A DNA stretch of 7,708 nt from an uncultured Pedobacter sp. (lineage in GTDB: Bacteria; Bacteroidota; Bacteroidia; Sphingobacteriales; Sphingobacteriaceae), in the NCBI GenBank assembly GCA_946478755.1, contig CAMLDJ010000265.1, forward strand, positions 1-7,708. Reading direction: 5' to 3'. This document shows positions 1 through 6,387 of this stretch, one piece after another (position 1 is the stretch's first letter; the number at the start of each line of letters is the position of its first letter). Below the pieces are notes generated by a model. That model was not told where the DNA came from. It was given only the letters and a program-made list of their open reading frames with translations, and searched no databases. The translations under genes and the position numbers were made by a program.

Positions 1-2
1 GA

Positions 3-497
3 CTTTGTCACCAATTAATTGAGAATCACAACGATTTTTCTAATACTGTTTTAATAGGTATACAACCACGAGGTAGTTACTTTGCCAACAGGGTGCAACA
101 GGAGCTTTCCCAAATTCTAAAGAAAACCAATATTAAAAAAGGTAATCTGGATATTACTTTTTTTAGAGATGACTTTAGAAGAAAGGATGGAATTGTTTCA
201 GCAAACAGCAATACCATAGATTTTATAATTGAAGGTCAGAATGTTATCCTTATTGATGACGTATTATGGACAGGCCGAACCATTCGGGCTGCTATGGATG
301 CATTATTAGCATATGGACGACCTGAAAAGGTTGAACTAATGGTGTTAATTGACAGGCGTTTTTCGAGACAACTACCTATCGAACCAGATTATATTGGCCA
401 GCAGGTAGACAGCCTAAACTCACAAAAAGTTAAGGTAAGCTGGAAGGAAACCGAAGGAGAAGACAAAGTTATCTTATTATCAGAAAGCAATAAATAG
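3..497 (+). CDS. pyrR: PyrR-type bifunctional pyrimidine regulator / uracil phosphoribosyltransferase (5'-truncated by window edge)
   Basis: Cytoplasmic type I phosphoribosyltransferase-fold protein. In the family it senses UMP/PRPP and regulates pyrimidine genes, and many members also make UMP from uracil and PRPP. The frame is open from base 3 and gives 164 residues. By alignment from memory with the ~180-residue Bacillus protein, about 19 N-terminal residues lie outside the window, so the GTG at 93 is an internal valine and not a start. Visible motifs are ITFFRDDF (the YRDDL region), the PRPP-binding loop VILIDDVLWTGRT at bases 243-281, the GRPEKVELMVLIDRR strand, and LPIEPDYIG, a PyrR signature. 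It ends in TAG one base before the pyrB ATG, so the two genes are probably co-transcribed and translationally coupled. Residues tied to RNA binding in Bacillus PyrR are not conserved (see findings). The regulation mechanism cannot be judged because the leader is outside the window. Assignment to the PyrR family is firm; the regulatory role is inferred. Confidence 0.93.
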   Translation, partial: LCHQLIENHNDFSNTVLIGIQPRGSYFANRVQQELSQILKKTNIKKGNLDITFFRDDFRRKDGIVSANSNTIDFIIEGQNVILIDDVLWTGRTIRAAMDALLAYGRPEKVELMVLIDRRFSRQLPIEPDYIGQQVDSLNSQKVKVSWKETEGEDKVILLSESNK

Positions 498-498
498 T

Positions 499-1431
499 AT
501 GGCAGCAGAGAAATTATCAACCCGACATCTTTTAGGTATCAAAGATATTAACCGGAATGATATTGAATTGATCTTCGACACTGCAGATAATTTTAAAGAT
601 GTAATTAACAGGCCTATAAAAAGGGTGCCTTCCCTAAGGGACATCACCATCGCCAATATATTTTTTGAGAACTCAACCCGTACCAAACTTTCATTTGAAC
701 TGGCCGAGAAAAGGCTTTCGGCAGATGTAGTTAATTTTGCGGCTTCGTCCTCATCTGTTAGCAAAGGCGAAACTCTGATCGATACGGTAAACAATATCCT
801 GGCTATGAAAGTAGATATGGTAGTCATGAGACACCCCTATGCAGGAGCTGGCCAGTTTTTAAGCAGACACATCAAGGCTCAGATTGTAAATGCCGGAGAT
901 GGTGCACATGAACATCCTACTCAGGCCTTATTGGATGCTTTTTCCATCCGCCAGAAACTGGGTGATGTTGCCGGTAAAAAAGTGGTTATCGTAGGTGACA
1001 TCCTTCATTCAAGGGTAGCAGTATCAAATATCCTTTGCCTGCAAAAGCTGGGTGCCGAAGTAATGGTATGTGGCCCGACTACTTTAATCCCTAAGCACAT
1101 TGAAAGTTTAGGTGTAAAAGTAGAGCATAACTTAATTAAAGCTTTGAATTGGTGTGATGTAGCCAATATGCTGCGCATCCAGCTGGAACGTCAGGACATT
1201 AAATACTTCCCTTCTTTAAGGGAATATGCGATGATGTACGGCCTGAATAAACAGATACTCGATAACCTGGATAAGGAGATTATCGTGATGCATCCCGGAC
1301 CGATAAACAGAGGTGTTGAGATCACCAGTGATGTGGCCGACAGCAAGCAATCTATCATCCTTGAGCAGGTGGAAAACGGGGTAGCTGTGCGAATGGCCGT
1401 ACTGTATCTGCTGGCTGCTCAGAACGATTAA
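499..1431 (+). CDS. pyrB: Aspartate carbamoyltransferase catalytic subunit
   Basis: Condenses carbamoyl phosphate with L-aspartate to N-carbamoyl-L-aspartate, the committed step of de novo pyrimidine synthesis, in the cytoplasm. The 310 residues match the usual length of a catalytic chain. The carbamoyl-phosphate-binding domain comes first: FFENSTRTKLSFE at residues 55-67 contains the STRT phosphate loop (59-62), VSKGET at 87-92 supplies the mobile-loop Ser/Lys, RHP is at 111-113, and GDGAHEHPTQALLD at 133-146 holds the active-site His139. The aspartate-binding domain has MLRIQLER at 224-231 (Arg226 and Gln228) and MHPGPINRG at 264-272. All expected catalytic residues are present. The ATG lies one base after the pyrR stop, and no Shine-Dalgarno is seen, as is usual in Bacteroidota. 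No pyrI follows, so regulatory-chain allostery is not suggested here. A transcarbamylase of another specificity is unlikely given the HEHPTQ and LRIQ motifs and the pyrR neighbour. Confidence 0.97.
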   Translation: MAAEKLSTRHLLGIKDINRNDIELIFDTADNFKDVINRPIKRVPSLRDITIANIFFENSTRTKLSFELAEKRLSADVVNFAASSSSVSKGETLIDTVNNILAMKVDMVVMRHPYAGAGQFLSRHIKAQIVNAGDGAHEHPTQALLDAFSIRQKLGDVAGKKVVIVGDILHSRVAVSNILCLQKLGAEVMVCGPTTLIPKHIESLGVKVEHNLIKALNWCDVANMLRIQLERQDIKYFPSLREYAMMYGLNKQILDNLDKEIIVMHPGPINRGVEITSDVADSKQSIILEQVENGVAVRMAVLYLLAAQND

Positions 1432-1446
1432 AATGAACTGAAACCA

Positions 1447-1471
1447 CCGGTAATGTTTCCACATTTTCCGG
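1447..1471 (+). terminator. Candidate hairpin terminator after pyrRB
   Basis: A CCGG arm (1447-1450) pairs with CCGG (1468-1471), and AATGT (1452-1456) pairs with ACATT (1461-1465) around a TTCC loop, with a small 1/2-nt internal bulge. It begins 15 bases after the pyrB stop and is followed by the T-rich stretch ATATTTATT. The stem is short and the U-tract is interrupted, so it would be weak. Its position is what favours it. Confidence 0.35.
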
Positions 1472-1512
1472 ATATTTATTAACGATCAATACGAACTTTC
1501 TTTTATAACCGT

Positions 1513-1539
1513 TTAACCTGTGTTATCAACACATGTTAA
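1513..1539. promoter_or_regulatory. 27-bp inverted repeat upstream of the TPR operon
   Basis: The left arm TTAACCTGTGTT (1513-1524), a 3-bp centre ATC, and the right arm AACACATGTTAA (1528-1539) form a dyad with 11 of 12 positions complementary. The one mismatch is C1518 against T1534. It lies 63-89 bp before the start codon of the TPR gene. It could be a dimer-binding operator, or an RNA hairpin that ends pyrRB read-through (the following bases TTTCTTATGTT are T-rich). The dyad is directly visible; its function is unknown. Confidence 0.5.
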
Positions 1540-1541
1540 TT

Positions 1542-1557
1542 TCTTATGTTCATAAGA
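1542..1557. promoter_or_regulatory. Perfect 16-bp palindrome next to the 27-bp dyad
   Basis: TCTTATG (1542-1548) and CATAAGA (1551-1557) are perfect reverse complements around a TT centre, two bases after the larger dyad. It would overlap the expected -33 region if the weak -7 box at 1566 is used, a natural place for a repressor or activator to bind. Its role is inferred from position only. Confidence 0.4.
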
Positions 1558-1565
1558 CCCAATAC

Positions 1566-1573
1566 TATATTTA
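1566..1573 (+). promoter_or_regulatory. Weak Bacteroidota-type -7 promoter box for the TPR operon
   Basis: TATATTTA matches the Bacteroidota -7 consensus TAnnTTTG at five of six fixed positions. It would place a transcription start near 1578 and leave a leader of about 24 nt. No clear TTG -33 element lies at the right spacing. A second near-match, CATATTTG at 1587-1594, would give a nearly leaderless message. Confidence 0.25.
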
Positions 1574-1601
1574 TCTTAGTACCAACCATATTTGAAATCA
1601 G

Positions 1602-4600
1602 ATGTCAAAAAAATACTTTTTTATTCCGCTACTGCTAGCAGGCGGCTTTACGGCGGGCTATGCGCAAACAAATGTACTAGTTAACCTGAACAAAAATTAT
1701 CAGACAGGGTTAGAACTACTGGATAATGAAAAATATGTAGCCGCTGCGCAACAATTCAGACTGGTAGAGCAGCTGAGACAAAAACCTGGGACACAACCAG
1801 AAAGTAATGCAGAGCTGTCCATGCTTAAAGAAAATGCCAAGTTCTATGCAGCAGTCTGCGCCCTTGAGCTCGGCAACAACGATGCAGAAAGTCTCTTCCA
1901 GAATTTCATTAAAGACTATCCGCTAAATCCAAATACCAAGCTTGCCTATTTCCATGTTGGCAAATCTTATTTTGCACAAAAAAATTATCAGAAAGCACTG
2001 GAATGGTTTGAGAAAACCGAGCCCACTACTCTTTCGGGTAAACAACGGCTGGAATACCAGTTCAAACAGGGTTACGCTTATTTTATGTTAAATGACATCG
2101 AAAAAGCAGAACCTTTATTTGAAGCGGTGAAGAAGGAGAAATCACCCTTTCAGGAAAGTGCAACTTATTACTTCGCTTATATTAACTACCTGAACAAGGA
2201 GTACAAAACCGCCTTAAGCAATTTCGAAAAATTAAAAGGATCACCGACCTATGAAGCCAGCTATCCGTATTATATCACGTCAATGTACTATCTGGACGAG
2301 CGCTATGATGATGTGATCAGCTATGCCATTCCTATTTTGAAGACTTCTACCCAGCAATATGAGGCCGAAATGCTAAGTCTGATCGCCGCCTCTTACTTTG
2401 CAAAGTCTGATTATGTAAACGCTGAAAAGTACTTCAGGGACTTTTATGCAAAGGACAAATCAAACCATAAGAATAACCTGTTCACCTATCAATATGGTTA
2501 TTCCTTATTTGAGTTAAAAAAATATACGGAATCTGTTAGTGTACTGGAAAAACTGGATACCGATGACATTTATCTGCAAAGCGGAATGTATACACTAGGC
2601 CGTGCCTTTTTACAGCTAAAAAATAAAGAAAAGGCAAGAAGTGCTTTCTTCAGGGCCTCCAGACTTAATTTCGACAAAGTGGTGCAGGAAGAAGCCTGGA
2701 TCAACTATGCGAGATTAAGCTATGAACTGGAATTTAACCAGCAGGCACTGGAATCAACGCAAAACTTCCTAAAGCAATTTCCTTCCTCGCGCAAAGCAAA
2801 CGAAGCTAAAACATTGCTCGGTGAAATCCTGCTGACCAGCAAAAACTATCAGGCAGCAATTGACATTCTGGAGCCAATCCAGAACAAGTCGGCAGAAGCC
2901 AGAGAAGCTTATCAGAAAGTAACCTATTTCAGAGGTCTGGAGTTTTACAATGAAAGGGCATTCCCAAATGCACTTGCCATGTTCCTGCGCTCTGAAAAGT
3001 TCCCGGAGGATGAAGAAATTTATGCCTTGAGCACCTACTGGAAGGCAGAGGCCAGCTATGAACTTAGAAAGTTTGGTGAAGCAGTAAAACATTTTGAAAC
3101 CTTTTTGGATATGCCAGGAGCCAGCAAAACAGGCGTTTACAATTTTGCAAACTATGCCCTTGCCTATTCCGCCTTTGAAGATGAACGGTATGGAAAAGCC
3201 GCGAACTATTTTGAACGGTTTTTAAGGGGAAATGACAAAGACCAGAAAACCGTAAACGATGCTACCATTCGATTGGCAGATTCTTATTTTGTAAATAAAA
3301 GTTATGGCAATGCACTCGTCAACTATAATAAGATCATCGCCAGCAACGCAACGGGTGAAGATTATGCCTTATTTCAACGGGGCATGATACAGGGTCTGGA
3401 GAGTCAGAACGATGCGAAGATCAGTACCATGCAGAGTTTACTGCAGCAATTCCCAGCCTCGAACTACGCCGATGATGCAGGTTTTGAAATGGCCTATACT
3501 TATTTCAATAAAGGAGAACTGGACAAGTCGAAATCAGACCTCATTAGCCTCATCAGCAAATATCCCAACAGCAGTTATGTACCCCGCGCGCTGGTCACTA
3601 TAGGCCTGGTTCAGTATAACCAGGACCAGGACGATGCAGCCCTTGAATCATTTAAAAAAGTGATCAGGGATTATGCCAGTACAGAAGAAGCTAAACAGGC
3701 ATTGGAATCCATCAAAAACATCTATCTTGACAGAGGGGACTCCGAGGGCTTTATCGCCTATGCAGGTACTACACCTCTGGGAAATTACTCGGCAGCTGAA
3801 CAGGATAATATTTTGTTCCAGGGGGCAAATAACCTTTATTTAAAAGGAGACGCTAAAGGTGCTGTTGAAGCCATTAACGCTTATTTTGACAAATTCCCTA
3901 AAGCAATCCACGACAAGGAAGCCAAATTCATCAGAGCTGAGTCGCTCGTGAAATTAGGCCGCCCGAACGACGCCATTGCCGACTATGAATACATTTTGAA
4001 CGATTGGACCAGTGACTATACGGAACGCTCGCTCGTGAGTATCTCGAAAATGTTCCTTGATCAGAAAAAATACAATGAGGCGATTGTTTACCTCAAACGG
4101 CTGGAGACAACAGCAGACTACAAAGTACACTATACTTACGCTTTGAACAATCTCCTAAAGGCATATAGTGAACTAAACATGCCTGATGACGTGTTAAAAT
4201 ATGTCCAGTTGATCAAGGAGTCTGATAAAGCATCGGAAGAAGAGAAAAATAGTGTTGATCTGTATGCTGGTAAAGCTTACCTGTTAAAAGCAGATACTAC
4301 TCTTGCTGTAAAGTCATTCAACAGTGTAGTAAGCAAGACAAAAACACTTGCCGCCGCCGAAGCTAAATATAACCTTGCGGCGGTCCAATATGCTAAACAC
4401 CAATATAAAACATCAACAAAAACCTGTTTTGATCTGATCAATAACATGCCTTCCTACGACTATTGGGTGGCCAAAGCCTTTATCTTACTGGCTGATAATT
4501 ATGTAGCGCTGAACGACAACCTGCAGGCAAAAAGTACACTCCTGAGTATTATAGATAATTATGACGGCAAAGACGACATTGTACCCACTGCCAAAGAGAA

Positions 4601-4619
4601 ATTAGAAAAAATTAAATAA
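1602..4619 (+). CDS. Exported giant tetratricopeptide-repeat protein
   Basis: A 1005-residue protein with a Sec signal peptide: Lys3-Lys4, a hydrophobic core at 5-19, and probable signal peptidase I cleavage after GYA (21) before Gln22. There is no lipobox cysteine and no later membrane segment, so it should be periplasmic or peripherally bound to the outer membrane. The mature chain is almost all helical TPR-like pairs. I see about 20, for example near residues 117-139, 155-177, 186-208, 297-317, 404-426, 478-500, 519-541, 556-578, 664-688, 776-798, 813-835 and 921-943, with the usual Ala/Gly, Tyr and A..F spacing. Residues 652-712 begin with YPNSSYVPRAL and resemble the TPR_6 repeats of CpoB/YbgF and BamD. 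No enzyme domain is visible. TPR arrays are protein-binding scaffolds, so it probably binds the barrel encoded 11 bases downstream or other envelope partners. The ATG at 1602 is chosen because it gives a proper signal peptide. Family-level call firm, function unknown. Confidence 0.88.
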   Translation: MSKKYFFIPLLLAGGFTAGYAQTNVLVNLNKNYQTGLELLDNEKYVAAAQQFRLVEQLRQKPGTQPESNAELSMLKENAKFYAAVCALELGNNDAESLFQNFIKDYPLNPNTKLAYFHVGKSYFAQKNYQKALEWFEKTEPTTLSGKQRLEYQFKQGYAYFMLNDIEKAEPLFEAVKKEKSPFQESATYYFAYINYLNKEYKTALSNFEKLKGSPTYEASYPYYITSMYYLDERYDDVISYAIPILKTSTQQYEAEMLSLIAASYFAKSDYVNAEKYFRDFYAKDKSNHKNNLFTYQYGYSLFELKKYTESVSVLEKLDTDDIYLQSGMYTLGRAFLQLKNKEKARSAFFRASRLNFDKVVQEEAWINYARLSYELEFNQQALESTQNFLKQFPSSRKANEAKTLLGEILLTSKNYQAAIDILEPIQNKSAEAREAYQKVTYFRGLEFYNERAFPNALAMFLRSEKFPEDEEIYALSTYWKAEASYELRKFGEAVKHFETFLDMPGASKTGVYNFANYALAYSAFEDERYGKAANYFERFLRGNDKDQKTVNDATIRLADSYFVNKSYGNALVNYNKIIASNATGEDYALFQRGMIQGLESQNDAKISTMQSLLQQFPASNYADDAGFEMAYTYFNKGELDKSKSDLISLISKYPNSSYVPRALVTIGLVQYNQDQDDAALESFKKVIRDYASTEEAKQALESIKNIYLDRGDSEGFIAYAGTTPLGNYSAAEQDNILFQGANNLYLKGDAKGAVEAINAYFDKFPKAIHDKEAKFIRAESLVKLGRPNDAIADYEYILNDWTSDYTERSLVSISKMFLDQKKYNEAIVYLKRLETTADYKVHYTYALNNLLKAYSELNMPDDVLKYVQLIKESDKASEEEKNSVDLYAGKAYLLKADTTLAVKSFNSVVSKTKTLAAAEAKYNLAAVQYAKHQYKTSTKTCFDLINNMPSYDYWVAKAFILLADNYVALNDNLQAKSTLLSIIDNYDGKDDIVPTAKEKLEKIK

Positions 4620-4630
4620 GACCAAGCGAC

Positions 4631-6334
4631 ATGAGATTGACCAGATTCATATATACTACACTATTTTTTATTGCAGCTGGCACTTTTAGTACCAAGGCGC
4701 AAGATCCGAAAACAACTGAGAAAAAACTGGAAGAAAAAGCAGTAACCGAAGAAATTGAAGTGGTAAGGCCTTATAAGCCTGTGCTGGCCGAAGCGGTAAA
4801 GCTGCGGAGAAGTCCCGATTTGAATGATGTTAAAACTTACAAGGCAAAATTCAATTACAGCCTTACGGATAGAAAACTCGAACTGAATTCCGACATCAAT
4901 AAGCTGCAGGCACAACAGGTCGCAGCCGAAAAGGAATCAATGCTGATAAACAACTATGTAAAAGGTGCTTTCGGTTCTGCCGGAACAACACTGGCCGAAG
5001 CTTATATCAATATCGGCAAAGACGAAGCCCTGCAGGCAGGGGCCTTCTTTAAACACTTCGGCCAATCGGGAAGCCTGAACAAACAGAACATGAACCAGCA
5101 GCAGCTTAGTGCCTTTGGAAGAAGCATTGGCGATCAGGTTACCTTATCAGGAAGATTGAATTTTCAAAGAAACGGACTTTATTTTTATGGGATAGATAAG
5201 AACAACCCCACTTTAAATCCGGATCCGGAGAAACAAGCACTTAGCTTTCTTGAAGCTGAAGGTGAAATTGTAAACAAATTCACAGACGATCCGGATGCGC
5301 TTAGCTATGCTGCCAAAATAAACGGCTATGTCTGGAGTGACCAATATAAAGCCAAAGAAAGTTCAATCGTAATAAATGGCTACCTGAATAAGCGCATCAG
5401 CAGTTTAAACCTGGGACTAGCCAGTTCTGTCGAATTTGGAAAGACCAAAGACGAACTCACCAGTGTGGGCAATAACTTATTTAAGCTAAATCCATACATC
5501 AGATTGCAGACCAATGGCGTTAAAATTAATGCGGGAATAAATTTTGTGCAGGAGTTTGGTGCCTTTTCTTCCAGCAGAATATTCCCTGCGGTAACAGCCG
5601 ACTTTACACTCATTCCCGACTATTTGCAAATCTTCGGAGAAGTAAAGGGTGACGTAAACCGCAACTCACTGAAATTGCTAACGGATGAAAACCCATTTCT
5701 TAACAGCAACATAGATATCAGAAATTCTGTTGAAAAGCTGAGCATCAGCGGAGGAATTAAGGGAACAGGGGGGGCCGGCTTTGGTTATAAAGCAAGGTTT
5801 TATCACAAGCGTATCGAAGACATGCCTTTGTTTGTAAATAACTTTACCAGTTTTAATAAGTTTGATGTGATCTACGATTTCGGAACGATGAAACTAACCG
5901 GACTAGAAGGGGAAATTTCTGTTCAGGTAAGTGATGCCTTAAAGTGGACAGGTAAGCTGAACATTGAAGATTATAAACCTGCCGCTGAGACTCAAAGCTG
6001 GTTCAAACCACAATTGCGGATGAGCTCCGATCTAATGTATGCCGTTACCAAGCAAATCACACTCAATGCAGCTGTGGCGTTGCAGGGCGACAGCAAGGCA
6101 AAAGTCTACACTGCTGCGCCGGCAAACCCATACCTCATTCCTGATCTGGCCAACGAAACTGTAGTTAATGTGAAGGGATTTATAGACCTTGGCGCAGGCG
6201 CAACTTATAAGATCAACAGCAAGTTTTCTGCATTCGCAAGAGTGAATAACCTGCTGGGCAACAAGTACAGCAAGTATCTATATTACGATGCCATTGGCCT
6301 CAGCATTTTCGGTGGGGTTGCTTACTCATTCTAA
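4631..6334 (+). CDS. Outer-membrane beta-barrel, TonB-receptor-like C-terminus, no visible plug
   Basis: A 567-residue exported protein. Its signal peptide has Arg2/Arg5, a hydrophobic stretch at 6-17 and likely cleavage after KA (23) before Gln24. A charged Lys/Glu segment (25-43) leads into VVRPYKPVLAEAVKLRRSPD (44-63), which looks like a conserved family motif. From about residue 105 the chain alternates amphipathic strands with Asn/Gly/Asp turns, as in a barrel. The C-terminal 36 residues contain ARVNNLLGNKYSKY (536-549) and end in GGVAYSF, the terminal-Phe signature of TonB-dependent receptors needed for BAM insertion. It is shorter than typical TonB receptors (about 650-1000), and I see no plug domain between signal and barrel. 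Databases would probably label it 'TonB-dependent receptor', which may mislead. The ATG lies 11 bases after the TPR stop, so the genes are surely co-transcribed and the products probably partners. Ligand and function are unknown. Confidence 0.85.
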   Translation: MRLTRFIYTTLFFIAAGTFSTKAQDPKTTEKKLEEKAVTEEIEVVRPYKPVLAEAVKLRRSPDLNDVKTYKAKFNYSLTDRKLELNSDINKLQAQQVAAEKESMLINNYVKGAFGSAGTTLAEAYINIGKDEALQAGAFFKHFGQSGSLNKQNMNQQQLSAFGRSIGDQVTLSGRLNFQRNGLYFYGIDKNNPTLNPDPEKQALSFLEAEGEIVNKFTDDPDALSYAAKINGYVWSDQYKAKESSIVINGYLNKRISSLNLGLASSVEFGKTKDELTSVGNNLFKLNPYIRLQTNGVKINAGINFVQEFGAFSSSRIFPAVTADFTLIPDYLQIFGEVKGDVNRNSLKLLTDENPFLNSNIDIRNSVEKLSISGGIKGTGGAGFGYKARFYHKRIEDMPLFVNNFTSFNKFDVIYDFGTMKLTGLEGEISVQVSDALKWTGKLNIEDYKPAAETQSWFKPQLRMSSDLMYAVTKQITLNAAVALQGDSKAKVYTAAPANPYLIPDLANETVVNVKGFIDLGAGATYKINSKFSAFARVNNLLGNKYSKYLYYDAIGLSIFGGVAYSF

Positions 6335-6351
6335 TGCATTTCAATTAATAA

Positions 6352-6382
6352 TTGCTTGGTACGGAATTAAAATTTATTTTTA
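6352..6382 (+). promoter_or_regulatory. Possible internal promoter before the HU-CCDC81/SPOR gene
   Basis: TTG (6352-6354), a 20-bp spacer, and TATTTTTA (6375-6382, five of six fixed bases of TAnnTTTG) approximate a Bacteroidota -33/-7 pair in the 53-bp gap. It would start a message almost at the ATG, giving a leaderless transcript. In AT-rich DNA such matches arise by chance, so this is only a candidate. Confidence 0.18.
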
Positions 6383-6387
6383 CCAGA

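Noticed and set aside
93..497. GTG at 93 as the pyrR start
   Set aside because: The frame is open back to base 3, and the upstream residues (VLIGIQPRGSYFANR) match the conserved PyrR N-terminal part, so the GTG is an internal Val codon.
480..827. Open frames on the minus strand opposite pyrB, the TPR gene, the barrel gene and the SPOR gene
   Set aside because: They lie antisense to well-supported genes, have no recognisable domains and show shadow-like composition (Ser-, Cys- or Phe-rich).
1523..1531. TTATCAACA resembles a DnaA box (TTATCCACA, 8 of 9)
   Set aside because: A single imperfect match that falls inside the 27-bp dyad, with no cluster of boxes, no AT-rich unwinding region and no dnaA/dnaN neighbour. 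Not enough to suggest an origin.
3412..3603. 63-codon + strand frame inside the TPR gene
   Set aside because: It is fully contained in another frame of a confident TPR coding region and has no domain or start signal.
6352..6387. TTG start adding 12 residues to the HU-CCDC81/SPOR protein
   Set aside because: The extra residues are not part of the conserved domain, whose first helix begins at the ATG at 6388. TTG starts are rare.
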